A stretch of DNA of 64,000 nucleotides, taken from Amaurobius ferox (taxonomy: Eukaryota; Arthropoda; Arachnida; Araneae; Amaurobiidae). Shown here in pieces: positions 23,499 to 35,538 of this stretch. The stretch covers positions 124,202,149 to 124,266,148 of the forward strand of contig OX578140.1 in assembly GCA_951213105.1 (NCBI GenBank), given 5' to 3'. Position 1 is the stretch's first letter, and every line of letters starts with the position of its first letter. Under the pieces are notes generated by a model that was not told the DNA's origin, made no database searches, and saw nothing but the letters and a program-made list of their open reading frames with translations. Made by a program: the position numbers and the translations under genes.

Positions 23499-23680
23499 CA
23501 CAGACAGACACATAGACAGACAGACACACAGACACGCACTCAGACGTCACGCTAAAAATAGTTTTTTTCGTATTCTAGAGGTCTCGAAACGTGCAGATGC
23601 GTCGAAAACTCGAGTTGCGATTTTCGGCATGATTCCAAAACTTTCCCTATACATTACCATGTATTGCAGAGAAAGTAAAA
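22877..23680 (+). mobile_element. family B, copy 4
   Basis: It starts TCTGATGTTGACAGCACATG and ends with the ACTTTCCC/GAGAAAGT hairpin (the inner arm here begins AAAACTTTCCC). A (CAGA)n block with CACA lies at 23470-23545. Same orientation as copy 3, not adjacent. Confidence 0.77.
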
Positions 23681-23905
23681 TAACTTTGTAGAAAGCAGCA
23701 TATAATACCAAATTTAATAGCATCCACTAGTTTGTAAGGAAAAAACAAACTTCTTACTATATTAACATTTCAATTAGTGTATTTCACCTCTTGTCCTTTT
23801 CTCCTGGGTTTATTTCTAGTGTATTTATCGTTTATTTATTATGTCCCACCTTTTGGCCCTTCCTCATGTTTTTTTTTACTCCTTCTCTTACTGATGGCAA
23901 CACTG
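23681..23905. other. short spacer, no gene
   Basis: A T-rich open frame runs through here into the neighbouring element. Its continuation is a translated (CTGT)n microsatellite, so it is not a gene. Confidence 0.5.
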
Positions 23906-24702
23906 TTTTTACTTTCCCTGCAATGCATGGTAATGTATAGGGAAAGTATTGGAATCATGTCGAAAATCGCAACTCGAGTTTTCGCCGGATTTACACGTTT
24001 CGAGACCTCTAGAATACGAAAAAAAACCATTTTTAGCGTGACGTCTGTGTGTGTGTCTGTGTGTCTGTCTGTCTGTCTGTCTGTGTGTCTGTTTGTCTGT
24101 TTGTCTGTCCGTGCAGATTTTGTATCCACTCTAATTAAAAAACTAATGGATCGAATTTCACAAAATTTGGTGGGTAAGTCACTTGTGGGCGAGTCTGGTG
24201 CTTATTAGTTTTGGGTACGATTCGTGATAAAAGAACCCGCCTATTTTTGCTAAATGGCCCGCAAAAGTTTGTATCCACTCTAACTGAAAAACTAATAGAC
24301 CAAATTTCACAAAATTCGGCAGATGAGTCACTTGTGGGTCACCCTGGTGCTGATTAGATTTTAGTATGCTTCGGAAAAAAATAACCTGCCTTTTTTTGCA
24401 AAATGGCCCGCAAAAATCGTCAAAATCTAAACTAAAGAACTACTTATGCTCAAATATATCCATTAAATGCTTGTTTAATACGTAATTTTTAGTGAAGAAA
24501 AGAATAAGACCAACCCCATTACACTCGAACTAGCCGTTCTCGAGATATTTTACTTTTTCTTATTTTCTCTACGCCATCTTTGAAAATAAGTCATGTTATC
24601 GAATGAGAACGAAAATTGAATTAACAATCAAATAAATTTAATTAAAATAAAGAGAACGTGGATATAAGTCTGCAGGGAAAGTCATGTGCTGCCCACATCA
24701 GA
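23906..24702 (-). mobile_element. family B, copy 5, first of three head-to-tail copies
   Basis: Hairpin end at the left, (GT/CTGT)n at about 24045-24110, 5' terminus at 24702 (CCCACATCAGA). It joins copy 6 with only a T-tract between them. Confidence 0.82.
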
Positions 24703-25467
24703 TTTTTTACTTTCCCTGCAATAGATGGTAATGTATAGGGAAAGTATTGGAATCATGTCGAAAATCGCAACTCGAGTTTTCGACGTATCTACACGTTTCA
24801 AGACCTATAGAATACGAAAAAATAATTTTTAGCGTGACATCTGTGTATGTGTCTGTGTGTCTGTCTGTCTGTCTGTGCAGATTTTGTATCCACTCTAACA
24901 AAGGAAACTAAGAGACCGAATTTCACAAAACTTGGTAGGTAAGTCACTTGTGGGCGAGTCTGGTGCTATTTTGTTTTGGGTGTGATTCGGGATAAAAGAA
25001 CCCGCCTTTTTTTGCGAAATGGCCCGCAAAAGTTTGTATCCACTCTAGCTGAAAAACTAATGGACCAAATTTCACAAAATTCGGCAGATTAGTCACTTAT
25101 AGGTCTCCCTGGTGCTGATTAGATTTTGGTACGATTTGGAAAAAAATAACCTGCCTTTTTTGCAAAATGGTCCGCAAAAATTGTCAAAATCTAAACTAAA
25201 AAGCTACGTATGCTCAAATATATCAATTAATTGCTTGTTTAATACTTAATTTTTAACAAAAAAAGAATAGGACCAACCCCATTACATTAGGACTAGCCGT
25301 TTTCGAGATATATTAGTTATTTTCATATTTTCTCCACGCCACCTATGAAAATGAGTCCAGTTATCAAATGAGAACGAAAATTGAATTGAAAGTGAATTAA
25401 ATTTAATTAAACTAACCACAACGTGGATATAAGTCTGCAGGGAAAGTCATGTGCTGTCCACATCAGA
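24703..25467 (-). mobile_element. family B, copy 6, second of the tandem array
   Basis: Begins at the T-tract before ACTTTCCCTGCAATAGATGG and ends GTCCACATCAGA. Its left junction is the exact end of copy 5 and its right junction the exact start of copy 7. Confidence 0.82.
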
Positions 25468-26228
25468 TTTTTACTTTACCTGCAATACATGGTAATGTAT
25501 AGGGAAAATATTGAAATCATGTCGAAAATTGCAACTCGCTTTTTCGACGGATCTATGCGTTTCGAGGCCTCTAGAATACGATAAAACTATTTTTAGCGTG
25601 ACGTCTGTGTGTGTGTCTGTGTGTCTGTTCTGATTTTGTATCCATTCTAACTAAAAAACTAATCGACCGAATTTAATAAAATTTTGTAGGTAAGTCACTT
25701 GTGGGCGAATCTGGTGCTGATTAATTGTGGGTACGATTCGTGATAAAAGAATTTGCCTTTTTTTGCGAAATGTCCCACGAAAGCTTGTATCCACGCTAGC
25801 TGAAAAACTAATGGACATAATTTCACAAAATTCTGTAAATAAGTCGCTTGCGGATCACTTTGGTGCTGATTAGATTTTGGTATGATTCGGAAAAAATAAC
25901 AAAATAACCTGCCTTTTTTTGTAAATGGCTTCAAAAATGGCCTCAAAAATCGACAAAATCTAAAATGAAAATTCCCAAACATGTCCATTAAATGCTTGTT
26001 GTATAAGTAATTTTTAACGATGAAAAGAATACGATCAACCCCATTACACTAGGTCTAGCTGTTCTCGAGATATTTTAGTTTTTTCGTATTTTTTCTACGC
26101 CATCCTTGAAAATAAGTCCAGTTACCAAATGAGGCCGAAAATTGAATTAAAAGTGAATTAAATGTAAGTAAAATAAAAGGAACGTGGATATAAATCTGCG
26201 GAGAAAGTCATGCGCTGCCCCCATCAGA
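25468..26228 (-). mobile_element. family B, copy 7, third of the tandem array
   Basis: Begins with the T-tract and ACTTTACCTGCAATACATGG and ends GCCCCCATCAGA. The microsatellite is reduced to about 25 bp at 25605-25630. It is the most diverged of the three. Confidence 0.8.
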
Positions 26229-26751
26229 TGTTTTTAATTCTTTTCTTACCGTCGGCAGCACTGTTTTTCTGCTTATGCCATGATTGTTGTCTTGCGTAAT
26301 TCGCTAATCTGCTTTTCGGGTGAAAGTAGTGATTCTTATGTATACTGATGAATAAGGCTGTGTTTGCCTTCGAAATCGGTGGATACTATTAAATTTGGTA
26401 TTATATGCTGCATTTAAAGAAGTTATTTTAATTTTATTAATGCCATTATTATTCAGATTCTCAAAACATGCTAGCACATTGCATACAAGAAAAATTACTT
26501 TTGTGTATAATCTCTTCTACATATTATGAAAGATGTATAATTAAAAAATTATAGAATAAAGGAACAATCAACTGCGTCAAAATGTGAAATTCTAGTTCTG
26601 CTAAATTACATTTTTAAAAATAAATTCATTGAAAAAATGCATTGCGATAATTTATTCTGTAATTTTAAATTCCAACTTTTAGATTATGTTTTTAATTGAA
26701 ATATCTCTTGCGAATAGCACATGACTTTCTAAATTGTTTTGAACTTCTTTT
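26229..26751. other. no recognisable gene
   Basis: Spacer between the family B array and family C. Nothing supported. Confidence 0.5.
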
Positions 26752-27222
26752 TAGTTAACTCTGTCCAGCATAGATGAAAAGTGTTTATGACTTTCATCAT
26801 TCTGTCTGTCTGTCTGTTCGATCGCACAATAACTACCGTAAAAATGACTTTATGAAAATGGAATTTTAGTATGTTTCGGAGACGGTCTGTGAGACATATG
26901 GTAATGAAAATGAATAATATAACCTAATTAGTTTCGGATTTAACCTGGGTGGAAAAGATGAAATAAATTGAACCCTATGGGACTTCATATTTTAAACAGT
27001 TTTTAAGCGAAGTTAAAATTACAAATTGCTTCGAAAATTTTAGGAAATATTCTAATTATCACATAAAATATATAAAAAAAATCAGCAAAATATGTTTGGT
27101 ATTTTTTAAAATAAAAATTGAAATAATAATTACACACATGATATAAAGGGAGATCACGCGACTTATTGCAATATAAAATATAGCATCCATTTTTTTCGCT
27201 GCGTAAATGTCTTGATTTTTCA
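26752..27222 (-). mobile_element. family C element, copy 1
   Basis: The left end has GATGAAAAGTGTTTATGAC, next to the CTGTCTGTCTGTCTGTTCG block. The core ATAACTACCGTAAAAATGAC and a CCCTATGGGAC block follow. The right end has AGATCACGCGAC and ATAGCATCCAT, matching the 5' part of the copies at 52062 and 59967. It is diverged and non-coding. Confidence 0.65.
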
Positions 27223-27272
27223 TGTTCTTCTAAATTTATATTTAGTGTTGAATACATCGTAAAACCGCTTTA

Positions 27273-28074
27273 TTTTTACTTTCCCTGCAATACATGGTAA
27301 TGTATAGGGAAAGTATTGGAATCATGTCGAATATCGCAACTCGAGTTTTCGACGGATCTACACGTTTCGAGACCTCTAGAATACGAAAAAAACCATTTTT
27401 AGCGTGACGTCTGCGTGTCTGTATGTCTGTGTCTCTGTCTGTATGTCTGTGTCTCTGTCTGTGTGTCTGTCTGTCTGTCTGTGCAGATGTTGTATCCACT
27501 CTAACTAAAAAACTAATACACCGAATTTCACAAAATTTTGTAGGTAAGTCACTTGTGGGCGAGTCTGGTGCTGATTAGTTTTGGGTACGTTTCGGGATAA
27601 AAGAACCCGCCTTTTTTTGCGAAATGGCCCGCAACAGCTTGTATCCACTTTAGCTGAAAAACTAATAGACCGATTTTCACAAAATTCGGTAGATGAGTCA
27701 CGTATAGGTTACCTTGGTGCTGATTAGATTTTGGTACGATTCAGAAAAAAATAACCTGCCTTTTTTTGCAGAATGGCCAGCAAAAATTGTCAAAATCTAA
27801 ACTAAAAAGCTACGTATGCTCAAATATATCCATTAAATGCTTGTTTAATACGTAAATTTTAACGAAGAAAAGAATAAGACCAACCCCATTACACTAGAAC
27901 TAGCCGTTTTCGAGATATATTAGTTATTTCCGTATTTTCTCTACGCCACCTTTGAAAATAAGTTCAGTTATCAAATGAGAACGAAAATTGAATTAAAAGG
28001 GAATTATATTTAATTGAAATAAAGAGAACGTGGATATAAGTCTGCAGGGAAAGTCACGTGCTGCCCACATCAGA
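27273..28074 (-). mobile_element. family B, copy 8
   Basis: Hairpin at the left (ACTTTCCCTGCAATACATGG), a long CTGT/CTGTATGT microsatellite at 27410-27485, and 5' terminus at the right (GCCCACATCAGA). Full length at about 800 bp. Confidence 0.8.
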
Positions 28075-29107
28075 TTTTTTAGTATTATCTGTGTATCTAC
28101 ATTTTATGCCAAATCAATTACAATATGCTTTTAATGATCACTAAACTTTGATTATTCCTACAATGAAGCCTAATTTCTATACCATGCAGAATGCTAACAC
28201 AACAAGTCATTGCAAGATAAGTTGTATGTAGTTGTACGTATAAGAATTGCTGAATTTTGATCACGTAAAAATTACTTTGAAAAGTTGATTTATAGCATCG
28301 GCTTTTTAAAGAACTTTGAAGTTTGCAAATTATAATAAATTACTTTAGTACTGTGATAATTTAAAAAATATCAACTCTTTCAGTCACCTTCCCATTTTAG
28401 AGATGTATTAAATAAATTTGTATTTCAGTTGGAAAGTGTTTCATAATCAGCTTTATGAATGATTAATCTTTTATTGGTTATTTACGTTACACATCACATT
28501 TTCGCCCAATAAAAGAAAATCTTTTGTGTAAAAAATGCTGAATAAAACTTTTCATAAATTAGAGAAATGCAATTTTCTGTCTCGTATCCCTTAATTAATA
28601 AATGTTTGAATATATAAATATTATTTTTTTATTTTTTTTAGAAAAATTTATGTATTTATCCTTAGCAGCTCATTTACAGAAAAAAATAACGTCACATATT
28701 GAATGTTTCTTGCGGATTAATACCAAATTAAACAGTGGGGATTAATAAATGTTTTACCAAATTAGACATTATACCAAAACAGATATTCTGGACTATTTCA
28801 AGTACTCGCAGACGTACCCGTATCAAGGATTAGGGAAAACTGTGCTAGTAAAAGCAGTATTGATTTGTGGAATGGATATATAGAAGTATATTATATGCAT
28901 ATCCTCCAGACGCCAAATCTTTATTCGAACAGCATAAATAAATCAATGCAGTTTATTAACATATCTTTTGGCGATACCTTCATTTACGATGTTTTCGGCA
29001 CTGTTATTGCGTTACGAACTATCTAATTTAATTTGTAGGATAATCAAGGACAGGACTTTTCTGATATCGTTTATAGCATTCTTCTCTTTGTATTTAAACA
29101 GATCATA
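28075..29107. other. no recognisable gene
   Basis: AT-rich. No supported feature. Confidence 0.5.
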
Positions 29108-29430
29108 AAATCTATATAAAAAAAAATTAAAAATTTGTCTGTCCGTCTGTCTGTACCGAATTTGACGATATTTAGTGGGTAGTCTTGAAATAGCCCCACT
29201 TAAAATTTAGTCCACGTTTCGGGTTTCTAGGACCAGGGGTTGTCTAGATATTAATAAAAAGCGAAACTTTTATTTATCGCATCATCACGGAGAACCACTG
29301 AACCACATTTAATGAAATTTCGTGGGTTGCCTTAAAATAGCCCCACTTAAAATTTAGTCCATGTTTCGAGTTTCTAAGACCAGGAGTTGTCGAGATAGTA
29401 ATGGAAAACGAAACTTTTTCCTAGCAGTTC
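29108..29430 (+). repeat. family F repeat, copy 2, with internal duplication
   Basis: A TCTATATAAA start is followed by CTGTCCGTCTGTCTG and two successive versions of the block with AATAGCCCCACTTAAAATTT and ACCAGG.GTTGTC. Same order as 16350-16570. Confidence 0.6.
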
Positions 29431-30164
29431 TACTCTCTAACTCCCTGGTTCCTCCAAGTGAAAAAGGTTGGAAATCGTTGGTTTAAAACGTGAAGTGGAT
29501 TAAAACTGTATCTTTGAGTTTGGTGGGAGTTTATTTGCGCTAATCAGTCACTTTTGAAAATCACATATCTGAAACATGAATTTAAATGGAAACTCTATCA
29601 GCATGGTTTATTTTTCACAGGCTTTTACTCAACAGTGAAAAGTATTAATAAATCAAATAAGTTATTTAATTGTTGTTGTTGTTGTTGTCGTGTCCCTAAC
29701 ATTACATTTAAGGAAGAATGTGTGCACTGCTTCTGTTTAGTCTAATGACCCGGGGCAGTTATTTAATTATTAGCATTATATGACGAAGATTCTTTCTTAT
29801 ATCCTGTTGCTCAGCAACACAATTAAATGAAATGTGTTTCTAAATTTTTATTATTTTTTTTCGATTTGAATAATAAATAAATGGATATAAAAATGCATCT
29901 TATAAATGAACGGTTGGATTTTTCTTTTAATTGTATTAATTGCGGACTGTGTACATCACTTTCATTTGTTTTGGCAAAGAGTTTTAAAACTTATATATTG
30001 TGTTTAGTCAATAAACTCATATATTGTGTTTAGCCAATTAACCCATTTAGCCGATTGTTGAAACAGAATAAGAGTAGAACGGGTATATCTTCTAACACAA
30101 ATTTAGTATTTTCATTTATTATATATAACGGGATCGGGATGTTTTATTCTTCAGATCTGCAAAT
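29431..30164. other. no recognisable gene
   Basis: A small family G remnant lies near 29850-29900 and a short (TTG)n run near 29672. Otherwise nothing supported. Confidence 0.45.
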
Positions 30165-30610
30165 TCAGTGCTACAAATTTGGCGAGATATCACTAATTCG
30201 GCAACTTCCCTTAAACGCTGCCAAATTGACAGAAATGACGCCAAATTGATAAAAACGACGCTAAATCAATGAAATTAATTTTGTTTTGTTAGAAGAGAGT
30301 ACTGAAATGATATTTCGGTAGCATTTATCTGTCAGTCCAACCGTTCTACATAGTAATACATTAAGCAAATTTTTAAAATATCGCCAAATTGATAAAAATA
30401 TTTGTAAATCCATCAAAATATTTTGAAATTGATAAAATTACGTTAAATATATGAAATTAATTGTGTTTTGTTAGGGGATAGTATTGTGATGGTGTTTCGT
30501 CAATTTGTCGCCAAGTGGGACAGTCAGTTCTATAGTCCTAGTTGGCGAGAAAGTTGGCGATTTTTTTAAATGTCGCAAAATTGACGAAAATGTCACCAAA
30601 CTTTCTATAG
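30165..30610 (+). repeat. GGCGA-dyad relics related to family A
   Basis: Two diverged blocks (about 30178-30285 and 30378-30605) contain TTTGGCGAGATATCACTAAT, CGACGCTAAATCAATGAAAT and GTTGGCGAGAAAGTTGGCGA. These are the same phrases as the 5' dyad region of family A but without its termini or microsatellite. Confidence 0.6.
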
Positions 30611-30704
30611 TGATAGAATAATTCAGACAATATTTTTTCCAACAATTTATTTGAAGCAAATGATATGTCGCTTAGCAACGGATTTAAATCCAATGTGTTT
30701 ATGC

Positions 30705-31620
30705 GGTAGACGATTTTTATTAAATCTTTTCCGATTTGAATAATAAAGATATGTATATAAAATAAATTTCATTGACATTACATTTTTGACTAGATAATAT
30801 CAATTGCGCTCTTAAGGTTTAAACAATATTATTATTGATATTAAGGTTTAAACAATACTATTATTGATATTTTCGAGGATTATTGATTCAGGGATTATTG
30901 ATATTTCCAAGTTATTATGGTATTGTTTTTCTATGGCAAAAATTGTTGAAGCTCATATATTGTACGTTATACGAACAATCTTCTACAAATGCACGGGTAT
31001 ATCTTCTAATCTACGAGAATATAAGTAGTACAGGTATATTGGCATATATTTTAATATATATTGGCATATATTGGAATCAATTACGACTTTCTGGTATAAA
31101 AATTATGGGCATTATTGATATTTTCAATTTATTATATCATCTGTTTTATTATTTTGGTAAAGATTTTTGAGACTCATATTGTAATACGGGTAATCTTCTA
31201 TTAACACACTGGCATATTTTCTAATGTGCGACAATATAAGTTGTATGGGGATATATATGTAAATATATATATTCCCATATAATTTTAGCGCTTTCATTCT
31301 GGCATATACTGGAGTCAATTACGGCTTTATTGATATTTGCAATTTATACATGTAATGTACTAATACAGGTTATCTTCTAATATACGACATCATAAGTTGT
31401 AGGGGTATAACTTCCCATATAATTTTAGGGCATCCATTTTGGTATATATTGGGATCAATTACTGCCTTCAGGTTTAAAGATTGCGGGTTTATTGATATTT
31501 TCAATTTAGACATGTAATTTACTAATACATTGTATATCTTCTAATATAAGTTGTACTGGTCCCATATATAATTTTAGCACTTTTATATTGCATATATTGA
31601 TTCAATTTTCTATTTTTTGT
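30705..31620 (+). repeat. family G followed by degenerate tandem repeats of about 170-230 bp
   Basis: Landmarks recur in order: ATTGATATTTTCAATTTA (30890 region, 31111, 31324 and 31494), then ATCTTCTAAT..ACGA..ATAAGTTGTA, then CCCATATAATTTTAG and ATATTG..ATCAATTA. Units differ in length and sequence, so the array is old. It is non-coding. Confidence 0.65.
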
Positions 31621-31949
31621 AAATATACTTACAAACGGAGCCAGAATGTTTTATTCTTCAGATCTGACCGTGAAGATAATTTTGTATAGCCAGAAAGAAG
31701 ATTCTTGAACTTCTTTTTAGGATCATTAAATTAATTATTTTAACAGAATACTTTGATTAATAATGTCATTTAGTACGTTATAGGAATTTGCACATGATCG
31801 TGAATTTTAAGTTTATACTATATACTCCGTACGAAGAACGGGTATACTGTTAGTATGTAATATAATTTGTGATTAATTCCTTAAACGGCAAAATATGATC
31901 ATGATGTGAGGCAACAATGCGCTAACTTTAGTCAGGCTTCAGTGTATTT
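31621..31949. other. no recognisable gene
   Basis: Nothing supported. Confidence 0.5.
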
Positions 31950-32090
31950 AAGAAATCGCTTTAAGCGTTTGGGGATGGGTCGGGGTTGGGTAGTTTAAAA
32001 ATTTCCCGGGCTCGGGTAGGGTCAAATCTTACTAATTTCGGGCCGGGTCGGTAAAAATTTTAAAATTAGACCCATGTGGACCTCTACCCT
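31950..32090. repeat. G-rich GGGTCGGG-type degenerate repeats
   Basis: Runs such as GGGTCGGGGTTGGGTAG, GGGCTCGGGTAGGG and GGGCCGGGTCGG are strikingly GC-rich against the AT-rich background. Such subterminal repeats occur at ends of some DNA transposons, and the strand could form G-quadruplexes. Identity is not established. Confidence 0.5.
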
Positions 32091-33431
32091 TGAGCACCTT
32101 TCAACTGCTTTTTCGGGACATTTATGTTTGCATGTTTGTATGTGTGTGAGTATTCACTCAAACTCAAAGCAGCTCTCTGAATTTTCACGAAATTTAATTT
32201 TACATATTACCATATACAATGTAATAAAATAAAATGATGCGCACAAATATGAAATTAAATTTAAGGAAACGATTTTTTCTGTTCATTTTACAAGATTAAG
32301 TGAACTCACTATAAGTAAGGAAACAAATCTTTTCAAAATATTTCAGCTTTTTTTTTGGGGGGGGGGGAAGGGCGACGTAGCGTTATTTTTAAATACTCCA
32401 TATCGTTAAAAGAAAACTAAAATTGTTTTAAAACATCAAATTGGAAATTTAAATAAAAAGCTTACATTAGATGTACTCACTATTATCAAATTAAAGAATA
32501 CCATTTAATGCCAACGTTTATCAGTGGGTTAGTAGTTATTGGTGGCATTATGGACATGGATTTTTAGATTGCTTAGTACATATTTTTATAACGTTTTTTC
32601 GATTTTCAAAAGCACTTATAAAATTTCCTTTAAAAATGAAAGAGTAAGTTATTGATTTTTTTGGACTCTTGAGTAGAAACATTTCACTTTTGAAAATTAT
32701 ATATGCTCTTAATCCGCTAATAGTATTAATTCTGTGAGGATATCCAGATTAAATAATTGTTTATTTTTTGCATATATACTACATTTCCTTATTATCACTT
32801 CCAAATATATCTTACATTAACTTTCCTACATATCTTACTCCCCGAAAAAGAAAGTTTTTTGTTAAAATAGAAACATTTTGTAACTATTTATTTCACGTAT
32901 TTTGCCAACTATAACATATTTAAAGTCTCTTTAAAAAATAAAATTACATAACAAAAGCTGAAGGTAAAAACATGTAAATAAATGCTTAAAAAACAACTTC
33001 AAACTGTTAAATTCAAGTTGTTTTTAGAACTTCAGAGAAAAGCAAACTACAACTCTTCAACAACACATTGCAGATCTTATTGACAAGCAATATCCGGCTT
33101 TGTGTTCCAGCTCCAATATTCCAATTTCTTTTTCGCACTCTTTCAAAGTAGCAAACCCCTGCTTTTGTGAGTTTCGAATGGAAATGAATAAAGTTACGAT
33201 GAAGGTATGTCTGTAATCTTGATTTTTAAAATAGCATTTCTTAAGTCTGGGTGCTTAAGTTAATGACTTGTTTAGTAGTTTATTGTTTTCTGCTGATAGA
33301 CTAGTTTTCATTTAGTTTTATGTCTAATGATTTTATTTGTTTCTTAGCCCTTTGATGCTGTTCTGTGGTGTTTGGGTTTTTTTCGTCTTAATAAGTCTCG
33401 TCTGTGGTATGCCATTTTAATTTGGATTACA
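32091..33431. other. no recognisable gene; poly(G) tract at 32357-32367
   Basis: AT-rich. Includes an 11-G run and, at about 33040-33120, sequence similar to 61180-61255 (ACAAGCAAT.TCC.GCT and flanks), which marks a dispersed repeat. Confidence 0.45.
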
Positions 33432-34140
33432 ACCAGTGGCGTAATTAGTATTAGGCGTAGCTAAGCAAGCCGAAAAACATAGGGGTCCAGAGAGAACCGA
33501 TATATTTGTGGCGCCCAGAAGAAAGCAATCATTTCCTCAAAAATTGTATTGGAAAACAAAGATATTTTATTGTTAAAATAATCATTTTGTTTATTAAGTT
33601 ATTCACGCCAAATTAAATTGATTTTTATTAGAAATACGAAAATAATTTTATACAAAATATCCTTTACTTGTAAATATAAATAATATGTATCTCAAGGTTT
33701 GAGAACTGCCGGACCTTATACACCGCGAGGTGGGACCAGGGAGGACATCAAATGCGTGTACGGTCATTTAACGATGGCTTTACTTTGCAATTGCCTTCAT
33801 TTCAAAGCGGTAAGTTATAGTCCAAGGTTCTAATTGTTTTCTTTTTTTTAAATAAGCTGAAGCAGTGAATGGGTTTTCAAACTATTTTAACACATTTGAA
33901 AATAATGTTCATTCAATTCTTATGGATGATAAAAGCTCAAGTAAAACTAGTGGAGCTTAGGAGTAAGATTAAGAAAATATAAAAAAATTCATGTTCACCT
34001 ACGAAAATGGCCTTTCCAAATCAAAGCATTTTCTTAAATGCTTTTATTTTTAAAGGGTGATATGATTTTAGTTTTGGAAAAATCAAAATTTTGGAGGAGG
34101 GGGGGGGGTAGGGACTGAACTACATAGTTTCACCGCTGGT
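33432..34140. repeat. possible transposon remnant with short imperfect inverted ends
   Basis: CCAGTGGCG at the left and CACCGCTGG at the right are near-complementary. A 10-G run lies at 34099-34108. No transposase is visible, and a target duplication was not found. Confidence 0.25.
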
Positions 34141-34261
34141 TTTAGCTCACTGTTTTCTGATTTGCCCAGATATTTGTCGTTTCGTTTTCTGATTGGCAGG
34201 CTCTGAATACTTCTTATTTATTATTTTCGGATTAGATGTACGTTTCTTTCTTTCGATATAG

Positions 34262-34520
34262 AATGTCCGACCTACCTGAAGCTATAAGTTATCTCTTTGG
34301 ACGGCCGGGATATTACTACCCAATATAGACCGGAACCCAGTAGGGGCGATAATCGCAGGGACTATACCCTCTTTACCCTGTCACCAACCTCTCAGCAGAA
34401 TCTCCGGACTCACAGGTTTAACGTGTCCGTACACTGCGTAAACACGAGGACACTTTTGGCAGAACCGGGAATCAAATTCGTGTCCTCCTAGTTCCTTAAT
34501 TACTGGGTTAACCCGCAATT
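34262..34520 (-). mobile_element. tRNA-derived SINE (family S2), near full-length copy
   Basis: Read on the minus strand, a tRNA-like head near 34450-34515 has an A-box-like TAACCCAGTAATTAAGG and a B-box-like GAATTTGATTCCCGG. An unrelated body and a 3' end follow, with the dyad GTCC/GGAC (34265-34268 and 34299-34304). The same 3' end is found alone at 36982-37093 and 37814-37877. SINEs are copied by LINE machinery acting on their 3' end. No internal gene. Confidence 0.6.
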
Positions 34521-34581
34521 ACTTGTCTCTGAATCCGCCTTCTGGCCTCTGAATCCGCCTTACTTGCCTCTGAATCCGTCT
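34521..34581 (+). repeat. 20-bp tandem repeat, three units
   Basis: Three units containing CTCTGAATCCGCCT start at 34521, 34541 and 34561, directly beside the SINE head. Confidence 0.85.
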
Positions 34582-35270
34582 TTGCTGGTAAAAATAGGAC
34601 CCCCTGGTTCTACAATTTGTCTATTCGATTTTGTTCTTGTTCGGGAGAATGTCTTTAGCATTACCAGTAGATTTCTATTAATTTTCTTTCTGGTAAGTAC
34701 CTTAAACAGAATCATAAGTGACATCATTGATTGAAGTGAACTGCACACGTACTCTTTGGAATACCATTTAAAACCCATAACTTCTCCGTCATCAAGAATT
34801 ATTCAAAACTGTTGCAAGTTCCAATTGGATAGAGGAATGATGATAAAATATTCTGTATATGAATTTTGGGGTTCATACTCAATTTAGCATGACCGAAGGC
34901 AGGGTTGTAACTAGGTAAGAACCAGAGGGGCTATGTCACCCCCAAGAGATACAATCACCCCCCCTGATAATAATATTAAATTTTTAGTACTAATAATTCC
35001 CCGTAACATGTCATCCGAATTTTATATAAAAATATTTTTATTAGATTTTTTTTTATAAATTACTTTGTTTTAAAGTTTTTTTTTAATTTAGCTGAATTTG
35101 TGGTTATGCTAATGATCAATTTATTTGCATATTTAATTTAAAAATATTTAAATTTTTATAAATTAAAACAATAGTATTTGGATACTTTGTGTTATTGCGT
35201 GGTTCACTGTTACACAGAGTCAAAATAAGCTGAAGTAGTTAAGATGTAAGATTAAGCGTTAACTTGCACT
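34582..35270. other. no recognisable gene
   Basis: AT-rich with a patch near 34900-34970 (TTGTAACTAGG, CCCCCC) resembling ends of other repeats. Nothing firm. Confidence 0.4.
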
Positions 35271-35286
35271 AACTTTCAGAAATTTT

Positions 35287-35522
35287 TAGCAGACGCGGTG
35301 ATCGAGCGGTCAAGGTGAGCGTTCCCAAGCAATCGTGCGAACGCCGCGTTGTGGGTTCGAGACCCACGTAATGCATGGATGTTGTGTTGTTGGGCGCAGT
35401 GTGATCCGACCCCCTCTGGTGCGTCTGAGGCAACGTCCTAGGACTGCTAAATGGTTCACGTTCTGGCCGATGTATAGGCGAATGATGAGAGTCAAGTGCT
35501 TGGCCATTTGATTAAAAAAAAA
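35287..35522 (+). mobile_element. tRNA-derived SINE (family S1), copy 1
   Basis: The tRNA-like head has an A-box region (GATCGAGCGGTCAAGG) and a B box GGTTCGAGACC at 35354-35364. A conserved body with GATCCGACCCCCTCTGGTGC and ATGGTTCACG follows, then a poly(A) tail. A perfect 16-bp target duplication (AACTTTCAGAAATTTT at 35271-35286 and 35523-35538) shows that this is one complete insertion. Internal pol III promoter boxes are expected to drive it. Confidence 0.92.
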
Positions 35523-35538
35523 AACTTTCAGAAATTTT

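Noticed and set aside
20558..24208. Frames rich in CLSVCLSV or DRQTDRQT
   Set aside because: Translation of CTGT/GT microsatellites in family B copies; the longest (23777-24208) starts in AT-rich spacer and enters a non-coding repeat.
33060..33200. Possible host exon near 33.1 kb
   Set aside because: A similar segment at 61.2 kb shows it is repetitive, and no frame is kept between the two.
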